This document shows positions 15,132 to 27,000 of a DNA stretch of 64,000 nucleotides, in pieces. Position numbers and translations under genes: made by a program. The notes below the pieces were generated by a model. That model searched no databases and had not been told where the DNA came from. It saw only the letters and a list, made by a program, of their open reading frames with translations. Within the stretch, counting starts at the first letter, position 1; the number at the start of each line of letters is the position of its first letter. The stretch covers positions 154,777,009-154,841,008 of the forward strand of contig CM038216.1 in the NCBI GenBank assembly GCA_021442155.1, given 5' to 3'. This stretch comes from Cymbidium sinense (Eukaryota; Streptophyta; Magnoliopsida; Asparagales; Orchidaceae).

Positions 15132-15522
15132 ATGTTATTATAGGTGAGGGAGGCAAAAATAATGAAAATGTAAGAAAATAATTCTATCCTTATACAATGG
15201 GTCATCTGTATTCTGTTTGTAGAAAGATGATATGCTATTATGCTATACTAATTATTATTGATAGTGAGTGCTTTTTTTGTTACAATCTATTCAAGATAGG
15301 TAGCAACTATGTGAATAAAGATGGCTCTTGGTCATTTGAAGTTGCTAAGCAAGGATGGCTAACTTCATCCTTGATGCATAATAAAATTATTTAATTTGAT
15401 ATTAATAATATTTCTTCGAACTTAGGCATAAAATTTCAACTTCTTGCTGAGGAAGAACTTACAATAGAGGATGTAATTTGGAGGCAAATGTGAGGGTACT
15501 TAAAATAGATATGGCCCAAGGA
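15132..15522. other. Spacer left of MULE A
   Basis: No gene was recognised. The bases just before 15,523 read CCCAAGGAG, which nearly matches CCCAAGAGA at the other end of MULE A and may be a decayed 9-bp target duplication. Confidence 0.4.
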
Positions 15523-15601
15523 GGGAAATTTTTTTAAATAAGTATAATTTAAAATGTAATTAAAAATTTAAGTATATTAAAAATTTTAGATTTAGGTATA
15601 G
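15523..15601 (+). repeat. Left terminal inverted repeat of MULE A
   Basis: It pairs with 23,618-23,689. Shared core: ATAAGTATAATTTAAAATGT, then AATTTAAGTATATTAAAAA and TTTAGGTATAG, with scattered mismatches. Length about 75-80 bp, within the range of MULE terminal repeats. Confidence 0.75.
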
Positions 15602-16259
15602 TAGTTCGCTTAACGGATGCCAAGCTTGCCACATAGAACCGACGCGGCATCGCCTCCTGAAGTGCCGAGACAGCTTTCGCTTTAATGGGCTTAATTTACA
15701 TGTTCCACGCTTAATCCGCGACTTGCCTACAACTATTTTTTTAAAAAAGGTAATTTGGTAGTTTGGTTGGATCTAGGTCTAACATTATCGTCATTGAGCT
15801 ACTCTAACCTTTCAAGCACATATAAAGCTTTTCATTCCAAAAAGAAACTCATATGTTAAGCACTTAATTTTTCTCCTTATTTTATTAAATTTTAGTAATC
15901 ATGAAAGTAATATCTTCCGTCAATTATTGTAAACAATCAATAAAAGATATATAAAATGTTCACTCATTTTGATTGCTTGATCTCCAATGTTAGAATTCCA
16001 CTACTAGATTCAAAATACACTTTATTTATATATGTGTTTGAAAATATCAAAGAAGCCTTTACATCTTATGAACTAGATGAATATTATCACAATTTTATTA
16101 AAGTTTAGAGTCTACTATAAGATGAAAAATAAAAAAGTATAAATATGAAACAATCTGATAAGTACTCAAGATAGTAAAAAATGCATCCATATGACAATCC
16201 AAAAAAAATGAAACATATGACATATAGCCAAAAAAATAAACAAATGTACTCTAAACACA

Positions 16260-18165
16260 TGAGTAACACTATCCTAAATATCGCCCACTCCAGACATGGA
16301 ATCGCACTCTAGGTGTATACTGATCAGGTGCATGTGGTAGACAATCATGCAGCTGATGGTGGCTCTCCAATGCAAGTTCTTCATGAACATGTGGTATATC
16401 ATGATGCAGTGTCGCTCTAGATGTGTGAATAGGATAGTCCTTTAAAGGGGTAAAAAGTGTGTAGGGCTGTGACTGAGAGCTAGGATGATATGTAGATGGA
16501 CTTGGAACTACATATGTATATGGTTCGATACTCAAGTCATAGAGCTTTGTCTCCTGGGCGGAAACCTCCTCCTTTGAGACACCTTCTGCAGGCTTCGGTC
16601 AATAACATGTGTTGCTAATATGCATCTGCAACCTCATATCCCTGCAAAGCTTCTCATATTTACTTACAGCCAACTGTAACTCTTGATCATCTACAAGGCC
16701 AAAGTACAGCTAGAAGCTATCCTGAGTAGCCAAGAAGTGCTCTGACTGCATGAAAAATAATATTAGAAATTTGCCTCAATTATGTAATCAACATATTGAA
16801 AGTCTCAGAATATTAATGTGATTACTCACATATACTCGCTTTACAAGTGCTCTATGATAATATGTGGTAGGAAGATTTGTTGGGGCCTTCAATAAATAAA
16901 CAGAAGCCCACGATCTGAACCAGGACATAAACAGATTAATAGCAGTCAGTTTATCATTGCCCTTATCTAAGCCATCAATTATATAATCCCTCCTTCTCTC
17001 CCACACAACTATGTGTAGCTGATGATAGTCAACCTTGTCAACATCAGCTTTTTCACGGCCATCGACCCATTTGAAGCTAGGGTCTACACATGCCAATCCA
17101 GAAGTCCAAGTCGCCAAGTCGGTTTGGTAGGTGTCATTCTACCCTCTTCCAGCTAATGAGTGGGGCACATACTAGCCAAATACCTGAGCCAACTAAGCAT
17201 ATGTCCGATTGCTGCTTGTTAGTATAAGGCTCCCAAATAACCTAGCCATGTTACAAGTTATATTGTATCATTGATTACAATTATAAAATATAACATATTG
17301 AATACTCTGAAGTCATACCTGCATATCTAAAAAACCATCCAGCTCATTCATGTATAAACTACATTCCCTACTGGCATCTAATGCACAATTACTCATTCCA
17401 CCTATTTAAATAATATATTTAGAACATGTATATAAGAATCAACTTGAATTACCAAGAAGTATTTTTTCCTCAACCTAATGCTCAGCCCATCCAAATCTCT
17501 AACATGGCATGTAGTGTTGGCCTCCTCCATGAAGGTGCTCCCAAAACCGATTTATAGTAAATGTAACCCATATTGGCCTAGTAGACCTAGTCGACTCATA
17601 TAGCTATATAGATGTGCTAGAAGCCCACCAATGGATGTAATTAAGGTATTTAGGTCCTAAAGTACTGGAAGATATTGTCGATGCACCTCAGATCCGAAAG
17701 TGTCTAGAAGTAGGAAGCTCCCAATAATGAACATAATGTAGGCTTGCAAGTGTCTACTGAACTCAACATCGGTCAAGTCTACATATGAATCCCTATAGAA
17801 TGACCATCTGTGCCACCTTAAAGGCATGCATGTCTATGTCTGGGTCTGACCCATCTGGAATGTGGATGTGATGTGCAGATTGGTCGGGTCATGGTACACC
17901 ACATATGGTAGGGGATGTCGACCCAACAGATCATTACGGCAGGCTAGCCAGCTATGCCACCTCATCCCCTCACCAATCACAATCAGACCTATAACTGGCA
18001 GCCTATACCCCAGGATCATCGTCACATCCTAGAGTGTCATTATCATCTCACCAACGGTCAGGTGGAAAGTATTGGTCTGTGGACACTATCTCTCAACTAG
18101 TGCAGTAACTAAATGATGATCCAGACATAAAAATTCTACATCTCCAATGCCCATTATACTGTGGC
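16260..18165 (-). pseudogene. Plant mobile domain (PMD/MAIN-like) ORF of MULE A, broken
   Basis: Reading leftwards from about 18,165, the minus strand gives ALVER, then GEMIMTL*DVTMILGY (17,990-18,060), a hallmark of plant mobile domains (usually GEMTVTLQDVA.LLGL). It continues through SEVHRQYLPVL*DL and LLAHLYS (about 17,600-17,700) and a fragment at 16,788-17,117 with WERRRDYIID. A proline/serine/histidine-rich tail lies at 16,269-16,535. PMD proteins are known both as host genes (MAIN, MAIL1) and as passengers of MULE and gypsy elements in plants; the cellular MAIN proteins affect silencing and genome stability. Here the domain lies within MULE terminal repeats, so it belongs to the transposon. 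Multiple stops and frameshifts make it non-functional. Confidence 0.65.
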
Positions 18166-19452
18166 TTTTTTTGAAGTTTTTGCGTAGATGCCTCAAACAA
18201 TACTAGTGAGCGGTCCAAGAAAATATGTCTCTACAACCACATAGTAAGTTGGCATGTTTATCTGATATTATACATAGGTCATGCCTTATAGTCACTACTG
18301 GTAGCATCTCCTGGAGACATATTAGAAATCAAAGTCATGATTCATTTGATTTAGATTCTATGATAGTAAAGGCAAGAGGAAACAAACTGTTGTTTTCGTC
18401 AATCCCAACTATAGTAAGCAATGTTCCTCGTTACTTTCCAAGCAAGAATGTACCATCCAAACTCGATGGATGACAACTTCCCCAACCGCACTTGATGGAC
18501 AAAGCCCAAAAAATTATCTGAAAATGATGTGCGATGCTTGACTATATTATGTAAATTGTACATGGTAAAGTAGAACTAACTGATTTCATGAAGATATTGA
18601 GAGACCTGTAAGACTCTTCTAATTGCCAAAAATTGTTCTAATTGCCTTACACCTAGCATCCCAATCCTTCATATAAGATACCTTGACATTGAATTTTGAT
18701 TTTTTTCGATTGATAATCTCCCTTGATTTTTGAATAATTTAACGCCATATTATAGGTAGAATGAAATAATCAATGAATTTAGAGCTGCACTGACGATGGT
18801 CAATCCCTATTACTATATTTATGCCTTTATGGTGATCTCCAACTCGTGAGATTCTCCGGGCACCTCATAAATGCTTGCTGCGACTACAATGTAGGCGGCA
18901 GTGACATGCTCTAGTAAGATGATTATACATATATTCGTAAAGTTCTTACGGTTTGAAGTTACTATATAAAATTGACCTTTATTATTTATGAAACAACTAA
19001 TAATAGCAAACTGAAGACTTCTTTTACTAATAAAACATATGCATTCAACAAGTTCACTTGAAATATCAACATCATCAGTTAATACATCGTTATCAGTTGG
19101 TCTATCAAAAATAATATCTTCAACCCATTCTCTTGTCGTTTGACAAATGTGGACATAGCCATTATTAGAAATCATCTGACTTTAATTTTTAATATTCTAA
19201 AATAAATGGTTATTTAATATATCATTAACATAATCACTGAGTCTAACCCAAGTAAACAATCATCACTTTCCTTTTTCAAATGCACTAGTTGAGTCATTAT
19301 TCATGGTCTCGTACTCATCATCAGGTGCACTACTAAGTGCCACAATTGGCTCATTCGAAAGAAATACAACATTATCTATAAATCTATAATACTATTATAC
19401 ACATAAGTAACATAAGTATTGCATACAACAACAACAACAAGCCTTTATCCCA

Positions 19453-20097
19453 CTATAAGTGTACATGAATCCTTCGTCTCCATTGTGTCCTACTATGTGT
19501 CAAATTCTCATTTAATTCAAGTATACTAAGGTTATTTTTTATTACATCTTTAACTAAGTCTTTTAGTTCACCTCTACCTTTCTTAACATAAGGAAAATAT
19601 AATGCATCTACTCTCCTAACCAGGTCATTGGACGACTGACATTGTATGTGACCAAACCATCTAAGGTGACTCTCTCTAATCTTATCTATCACAAGAGCTA
19701 CTCCAACTTTTTCCCGAACATACTCATTTTGCATTTTATCTCTAAGAGTAAAGCCACTCATCCACCTAAGCATCCTCATCTCTGTAACACTTAACTTAGT
19801 CTTATGTTTCTCTTTTATTGGCCAACATTCTGCACCATAAGTCATTGTAGGTCTTACCACCGTCTTATAAAATTTTCCCTTAAGTTTAAGTGAAACTTTT
19901 CTATTACACAACAGGCCATATGCATTCCTCCACTTCAACCATCCAACTTGAATTCTACTAATAACATCTCCACTAATTTCACCATCATTCTGAACAATAG
20001 AGCCTAAAAATCTGAATCGCTCACTCGCATTAATGACTTGTTCACCTAATGTCATAACACTACCACTAGAACTTCTACAACTAAAATTACACTCCAT
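19453..20097 (-). pseudogene. C-terminal region of the RTE LINE polyprotein
   Basis: This 214-residue frame is the longest intact one in the LINE. It has FRFLGSIVQNDGEISGDV, the WLKWRNAYG.LCNRKV stretch, TMTYGAECWPIK and EMRMLRWM, then LRWFGHIQ. These are conserved phrases of the segment downstream of the reverse transcriptase in plant RTE elements. It ends close to the (TTG)n tail, as expected. The rest of the ORF is out of frame. Confidence 0.85.
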
Positions 20098-20099
20098 AT

Positions 20100-21400
20100 A
20101 TTCAGTTTTGGATCTACTTGAATGAAAACCTTTAGACTCTAATGTTGACCTCCATAATTCAAGTTTCTCTTGGACTCCTCTCTAGTCTTATCAATAAGAA
20201 GAATGTCATCAGCAAAAAGCATACACTAAGGTATATCTTCCTGTAAATGCCTAGTAAGAACATCCATAACTAAAAGCAAAAAAGATAAGGGTTTAAAGCT
20301 GATCTTTGTAATCAAACTGAAACAGGAAAATATTTTGTCAATCCTCCTTGTGTTTGGACACAAGTAACAGATCTAGTATAGATATCCTTAATGACTTGAA
20401 TATAACTAATATTAACTCCTTTCTGTTCTAGAACTCTCCAAAGAACATCTCTTAAAATTTTATCATAAGCTTTCTCTAAATCAATAAATATCATATGTAG
20501 ATCCTCCATACTTTCTCTATACTTTTCCATCAAACCACATAACAAATGTATAGCATCCATAGTTGATTTACCTGGCATGAAACCAAATTGATTGTGAGAA
20601 ACTTTTGTATCACATTGTAACCTATGCTCAATTACTCTCTCCCAAAATTTTAATGTATGACACATTAACTTAATTCCTCTATAATTTGCACTTTTGTGCT
20701 CTTAAATATAGGAACCAACAAACTCTTCCACCACTCATCCGACATCTTTTTAGTCTTTAAAATAACATTAAAAGATTTGTAAGCTCGAAATTCCTTGATC
20801 TCCTAAACATTTCCACACTTCTATTGGAATATCATCGTCCTCTGTTTTCCACATTACATTTTCTTTAATGCTTCTCTAACTTCAGATTTACTAATACGAT
20901 GATAAAAACAAAATTTTGTATTTTTTTTAAGGTATTAAGGTTGCTAAAATCAATCATACTTTTAGGTCCTTCATTGAAAAGTTTATCAAAATATCTCATC
21001 CACCTATTTTCAATATCCTTTTTTTAAGAAAAGCCCTTTATTATTTTCATCCTTAATACACCTCACTTGAACTAGGTCTTTACTTCTCCTATCAATTTGG
21101 TTGGCTAACTTATACATACATCTTTCACCTTCTTTGGTATATAATCTATTATATAAATCACTAAAAGCTAAATTTTTTGCATCATATATCGCTTTCTTAG
21201 AATCTCTATAGGCTACTTTATATTTTTCCCAATTTTCTGAGTTTTTATATCTAAACCAAATTTTATAATATTACTTCTTATTTCTTATATTTTTTTGCAC
21301 ACTCTGACTCCACCACCAACTATTTTTATTAAAAGAAGCTTTTCCTTTTGACTCTCTAAGCACATTTTTAGCAACTTACTTAATTTCATTTGCTGCTTTT
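20100..21400 (-). pseudogene. Reverse transcriptase region of the RTE LINE
   Basis: The best frame is 20,312-20,665: HNQFGFMPGKSTMDAI, then HMIFIDLEKAYDKI, where FIDLEKAYD is RT motif A with its catalytic aspartate. The LLIDKT/CMLFADDI-type motif C is readable just downstream at about 20,185-20,225 in another frame (ADDILLIDKT). Upstream sequence to about 21,400 shows linker-region phrases with many stops. Confidence 0.75.
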
Positions 21401-21655
21401 TTTCTCACATAATATTAACTTCCTTATGAAAATCCCAAATTATAAGCTCTTGTAGCTTGCTCTTAAAAATATTTTTATTTGTGTTCTCTAAGTGTCCCCA
21501 TTTAATCCTAAGACAATAATTTGATTTATTTTTCTCTTACAATCTTTCATCTTAAAATCTAAAACTTACAATCGATGTTGGGTACTTAAACTTTCACTTG
21601 GAATGACTTTACAATCTTAACAATATGAACGATCAATTTTTCTTATCTAAAATAA

Positions 21656-22118
21656 TCAATGTGTTATACTAGCTCCATTTTTATAAGTAATAATATGATC
21701 ATCTCTTTTCTTAAATAAAGTATTAGCAACTACAAAATCATAAGCTAAAGTAAAATCTAATATAGTCCTACATTCTTCATTAGTCACTCCAAATCTATAA
21801 CCACCATGAATACTTTTAAAATCTTCTACCACTTTACCAACATGTCCATTTAAATCTCCTCCAATAAATATTTTTTCTTCAAGAGGTATCTTTTGTATTA
21901 ATCCCTCTAATTCATTCCAAATTTTTTCTTTTGAGCTTACATCCAAACTTACTCGTGAGCATAAACACTTATATCATTTATAATCATAGTATCAACAATA
22001 ATCTTTAAAGCTATAATTCTATCTCCACATCTATTAATATTTATAACATTATCCTTCAAACTTTTATCTATAATCACACCTACACCATTTGTTAACTTCT
22101 ACTGAATACCAAAGTTTA
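21656..22118 (-). pseudogene. AP endonuclease region of the RTE LINE
   Basis: The frame at 21,656-21,946 contains FIGGDLNGHVG, the GDxN catalytic motif of LINE endonucleases, then RTILDFTLAYDFVVANT and a D.IITYK..ASIT end typical of RTE. Sequence from 21,950 to about 22,118 continues the domain (IALKIIVDTMIINDISVYAHE, NGVGVIIDK) in a broken frame. The first ~60 residues of the domain are absent. Confidence 0.75.
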
Positions 22119-22560
22119 ATAGGAAAAATTAACAATGAAAATAGCTTATGATCTACAAGATATTATTGGGGATTTAATTCCTCAAAGCTTCCGGTCGTTA
22201 AGTCGCAGTGAGATGAAATAAAGGTAAAATTTGATGGAATATGTTGGCTTATGTGGAAGGATCAGCTGATGCGAATGCAATATAAATATTTTCCACTTCC
22301 ACATAGAGCACTAATGTCTGATGAGAAGCTTCATCCAATATAACATCACAAACTTCATCATCAAAAATGACTGATGTTATAAATTTGTTCCCCACTGGAA
22401 AGCGACATGTCATATTAACTATGTGACGCTCTAAATCAATATGTAGTGATCTCAAAATTCTTTGTTTCAAATCCCGTAAGATAATGTGTCGTTGAACTTT
22501 AATCAGATGATTTTGACCGCCAACATAAGTTGGAATAAATTGATCATCAACACTTCGCTA

Positions 22561-23617
22561 AACGAATAAGAGCAACGAGACCAACTCTCTTATTGTTGAA
22601 ATAATATACCCTAAACACTAAATAAAGTGTTAAAATACAATCAATCACGATGATTTAGTAAATTTGGATATAACTTGTACAAGCGGCTTTAACTGTATTA
22701 CAGAAAGCAACAGACTTAACTTAGCCAAAGATACCATTTCATTAGATTTAAAATAAATCCAGCTGAAATCTTACACAAAATCTCGCAAATTCATTTACCT
22801 ACAGGAATTAGTGAATTTTGATTTGACCATACGAAATCAGCTTTACTGGATTACACAAGGTATGAGATTTAACTTAACCGAATATACGATTTCATTGGAT
22901 TTCAGTTAAATCCATCTCAAATCCTACTCCCACTTAAAAAACCACGTTACTACTTTTTTAAATTCTATAGGTCAACTTGCCAACAGGATTTTGCCAAAGC
23001 TAATCTAACAATGCATAAGCTCTTCCGGTTACACTAAACTGACTAAACGCTTTAAAATACCATTTGATTGGAATTATCTTAAATACAGCTCAAATGCAAC
23101 TGAAATCCAAGCCCAATCCTACTAATCAAGACAACCCTAAACAAATACACATGAAAATAGTTGAGATTTAATGTGCGTGTGATAAGATCGGCATCAATGT
23201 GCACTACGAACAAGGAATGGAGCCACCAGAAGCTTCGCTATAATCGTCGGAGGCCGCATTTGGGTTGGATCCCGGTGGGATTGCAAACAAGCCGCTGTCG
23301 GGGAGTTGACGGATAGTTGACCGGAGGGACCGTTGTTGGCCTCCACGGGCCACAAGGAGAGGACACGGGACACTGAAAAGGCTACTGTACCAAGAGGCTG
23401 GCGATCGACGGGGAGTCGGTGGTCGGGAGGTTCCGTCTTGGGGAGGGCTGCTATTGACGTGGGGGGGTCCACCGGATGGACTAAATCAGGGTGCACCGTC
23501 GAGGTAACGAAGAGAAAAGTGAAATGAAAATGAGGCCGACCCCACTTGTGTGTAACCTAGGCTCGCACTTAAACGAGATTAGCCACGCCTCGACGTGACA
23601 AGCTAGTCGCCTGTTTA
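22561..23617. other. 5' subterminal region of MULE A
   Basis: This lies between the transposase start and the right terminal repeat. The outer half (about 23,190-23,610) is GC-rich, a sharp contrast with both the AT-rich TIR and the surroundings. The open frames at 23,194-23,496 (minus) and 23,333-23,527 (plus) overlap there and look like by-products of composition. It probably held the promoter and 5' leader of the transposase. Confidence 0.45.
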
Positions 23618-23689
23618 ACCTATATCCAAATTTTTTTTTAATACACTTAAATTATTAATTACGTTTTAAATCATACTTATTTTGCCCCC
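23618..23689 (-). repeat. Right terminal inverted repeat of MULE A
   Basis: Partner of 15,523-15,601. Its outer edge is TTTTGCCCCC at 23,680-23,689. The TIR ends only about 340 bp before the terpene synthase start codon. Confidence 0.75.
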
Positions 23690-23975
23690 AAGAGAGTAAA
23701 AATATAAAGTGCTGAATATATATATAATTACTGTTATTTTCCACTGCCGCTATTTTTTTATGTAACAAGGGAAGTGTTTCTGAACCATTCTGCTACTGAC
23801 AATTGAAAATAAAATAAAAATAAAAACAAGCATGAAAAGGCCGCCGGCCGAAGAATTTAAGAAGGCTCTTTGCTACATTAATAATTGAAATGGAAGTTTT
23901 TCTACAGGGTTGAATTCTAATTCGCATATTTTAATCATAATTTAACAAAATTAGGAAATATCTGTAATTTTAGCT

Positions 23976-23983
23976 TATAAATA
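23976..23983 (+). promoter_or_regulatory. TATA box of the terpene synthase
   Basis: TATAAATA, 46 bp before the ATG at 24,029. This would give a 5' leader of only about 15-25 bases. The remaining promoter space up to MULE A is about 285 bp. Confidence 0.55.
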
Positions 23984-24028
23984 GCATGACCATGCAAGAG
24001 ATGATGCCACACAACCGAGCAACTCGAA

Positions 24029-27000
24029 ATGGAGAATCTTCATTCCTGTAATCTTCCTTCTCATACTGAGGAAGTTCGCCAGTCAGCAAATTTTCACCCA
24101 AGCGTTTGGGCTGATTTCTTCATCTCAAAGCCACCACTAACTAACATAAATATGGTAAAGCTTTCAATTATTAGTATAAAAATAGCCTTAAATTTTTCCA
24201 TCGGCTGATCCTACGTTAATAATTGAAAATATATTAGTATAAAAATATAGATAACTTTTTAATCTATCAATGTGGGATAATTGATATGATAGATTTCATG
24301 TCATGAGAGATTGTTAAAGCACATAAGGTTTTTAGTTAATTCTACATCAAATAATTGAAAATATTGTAGTAATTCTCCACATTACCATATTGTTAATTAT
24401 ATTATCATATTCATAAATCTGTTATTTCAAAACTTGTGAAGCTATAGAAAAGATGCAATTAAAAAAAAAGATTTTCTTAGGGCGTGTTTGGGTCCAATTT
24501 TATTGTATTTTTATTTTAATTTTTTATGATGTTTTCAATAATATATTTATTTGATGAATTTTTATGTATTTTTTAAATTTTAAATTATATTTTAGATATT
24601 TTGAGTATTGCTAAAAATAATTATTCACTCCAAACATATTTTATTTTAAATCTAAATTTTATATAAATCATAATTTTTTTTTTGAAATATTAAAATTTGA
24701 GAAATATGAAACATCGAAAAGCTCTAGCTTTAGGTATATGCATCATGATTTCAAGATATATCATCATGTTTATAACAAATCTCATATATTTGTTTGTAAC
24801 TATCTTGTACACAACTTCTAATTAATAAAATATTTTTAACAAAATAAAATTATGGATAAGATAAAATGTTAGAAATTTACCAAATTTTGTTATCTTTTGT
24901 TCCATATTTCTATATGTATTATTCTTATTGGAATAAAGACATCCATATTCTTCTACAATATTAATATTTGTATGTCAGTGTTCCATTTCCTTCAACAATA
25001 TTAATCAATGGAAAATAATATAGTAAAGTTGGTCAATAGGTCGATGGCAATATGTTCTTCTAAATATAAATAAAAACACTTGGTTGAACTTTTCGTGTGA
25101 AAAGAACTAATTAACTTTGGATCTAAGATGATTTTTTTTCGAAGTTGCAAAATTTATGGTTTTATTTTTAAGTATATTTAATATGGTTTTCTTCTTATGT
25201 AAGTAATTTCATAAATTTGTACGTTTATCTGTTTTTCTTTAACAAAATAAAATAAAATTCTGTTTTAAAATATATGGTTTTCATAAAAGTATTTCTTGCT
25301 TATTACCACTTCTAAATTCAATACTAGCTAATCTCTCAAAATAAACTAAATATATCCAAATATTTTTTGGTTTACTATTTCCTCTTCATTTGGATTTCTA
25401 TATCACTTTTAACTAATGTTGGTCATCTTTGTATGTGAAAAATAAAAAGTCATTGCTGAAATTAAAGAATGAAGAGCTCAAAGTTGAAGTAAGGAAAATG
25501 CTCATTGATGCCATTGATCCATCGCATTCACTACAACTTATTGATAGAATTCAATGTCTTGGAGTAACTTATCATTTTGAGAAGGAAATTGAAGAAAAAT
25601 TACTCAGAATTCATCAAACCGGTGTTAACGATAAAGATCTGTACACAGTTGCACTCTATTTTCGTCTACTAAGACAACAAAGATATATTGTTTCATCTGG
25701 TAAGTTCTAGCCATAATAACATTAATTAAAATATACATTTATATATATATATAAGAAGTGTTTCAAGTCTATTATTTATTATTTTTTCAGATGTATTTAG
25801 CAAATTTTTGGATGAAAAAGGAGAATTCACTGATTTCTTGAATGGCAATGTAAAAGCTTTGTTAAGCTTATATGAAGCGGCTCATCTTCGCATTCCCGGT
25901 GAAGAAATATTAGACAAAGCATTAGAGTTTTCAAAAATTCAACTCAAGTCTTTATCTTCTGACGTGGATCCATATTTATCAAAGATGGTATTAAATAGTT
26001 TAGAAATTCCATTGGTCAGAAGAGTAGATAGGTTGAACGCTAAACATTACATTTCATACTTTGGAAGAGAAAGCACGGGCAATGATGCCTTGCTTAAATT
26101 TGCAAAATTAGATTTTGCTTTGTTGCAAGCTATATTCATCAAGATGAAGCACGGAGTTTATCCATGTAAGTTTTCTTACACTTTTAAATATTTAGACTAA
26201 AAGAATTTGGAGTTATGTTCATATGTATTTTTAATTCTAACTAGCACATGTAACTTTCAATTGATATAGTATTTTTTTACTTACAAATATGAATAGTAGT
26301 GCTTCTTTAAATGGTGTTAATATAAAATAAGAAATGTTGCTCATTGAGTTGCTTTAAGTCATAACTTTAACTAAAAATATAAATTATATTTATCAGATAG
26401 TTGCATTTTCAAATACTATATGATTATAACTCAAATATATTTTTGTATAATACATTATCTACTTTGACAAACTTTTAAAATTATTGTTCAAATTTTATCT
26501 CATTTGTAACGATGTATAATCAACATTGCAAATGGTGGAAGGATTTAAGCTTGGCCAAAAAATTGCCATTCACACGTGATAGGTTATTAGAGCTTTATTT
26601 TTGGCCCCTTTCAGAGTACTTTGAACCCCACTATTCACGTGCAAGATTGATGACGACAAAGGTGGCAACACTAATATCTATTCTTGATGATATTTATGAT
26701 GTTTATGGGATAATCGAAGAGCTTTAGTTACTTACTGATGCAATCGAGGGGTAAAATGTGGATTAGCCCCACTTAATCTTTTTAAAATTAATGTCTTATT
26801 GATTAAAATTAGTTAAATTTTCATTATGTATCAATTATAGTTGGGAACCTGAAAATATCCAAAATTTGCCTCAATATATGCAACACTTGTTCCTTGCCAT
26901 GTACAATACCTTCAACGAGATTGAGGCTGAACTAGAACAAGAACAATATTCATTTCATGTGCAATATGTTAAAGAGGAGGTAATCATCTTTATACCAATT

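Larger units (their letters stand above)
19425..22118 (-). mobile_element. RTE-clade LINE, 5'-truncated, inserted in MULE A
   Basis: Minus strand, about 2.7 kb. The 3' end is the TAGTGGGATAAAGGC sequence followed by (TTG)n (19,425-19,440 on the plus strand as ACAACAACA), the usual RTE tail. Upstream come a C-terminal region, a reverse transcriptase and an AP-type endonuclease in the right order. Homology to the endonuclease starts abruptly near 22,118 at NGVGVIIDK, so the 5' end of the ORF is missing; LINEs commonly truncate this way. Frames are broken by stops and shifts. Confidence 0.85.
18166..22560 (-). pseudogene. MuDR-type MULE transposase of MULE A, truncated and split by a LINE
   Basis: The N-terminal part is at 22,249-22,560 (PVGNKFI...DDEVCDVILDE..., the MuDR amino-terminal region). 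The RTE LINE interrupts it. It resumes at 18,480-19,424 with an acidic segment and the conserved middle region. The catalytic core starts at about 18,470 with LDGTFLLGK*RGTLL, which carries the first acidic residue of the DDE triad, followed by GIDENNSLFPLAF and then ISDKHANLL and YCLRHLRKNFKK near 18,180. In MULE B the protein continues past NFKK for about 250 codons, ending in a SWIM/zinc-knuckle tail. Here it passes directly into PMD sequence at about 18,165, so roughly a kilobase has been deleted. Several in-frame stops are present. Confidence 0.65.
15523..23689 (-). mobile_element. MULE A: Mutator-like element with plant mobile domain, about 8.2 kb with nested LINE
   Basis: The ends are long AT-rich terminal inverted repeats. 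The left end (15,523 to about 15,601) begins GGGAAATTTTTTTAAATAAG. The reverse complement of the right end (23,618-23,689) begins GGGGGCAAAATAAGTATG. Both then share AAGTAT.ATTTAAAA.GTAATTA and a GGATATAGGT/AGATTTAGGT stretch. Inside, on the minus strand, are MuDR-type transposase fragments followed by a plant mobile domain. The nested RTE LINE accounts for about 2.7 kb, leaving about 5.5 kb of MULE. A candidate 9-bp target duplication (CCCAAGGAG / CCCAAGAGA) is imperfect. MULE B at the right of the window has the same gene order. The element is dead. Confidence 0.75.

Noticed and set aside
18225..18473. Plus-strand 82-codon frame
   Set aside because: It is the antisense shadow of the MULE A transposase core, which reads with conserved motifs on the minus strand.
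23194..23527. Overlapping open frames on both strands in a GC-rich patch
   Set aside because: They sit in the subterminal region of MULE A, with no known motif. GC-rich sequence gives open frames on both strands by chance.
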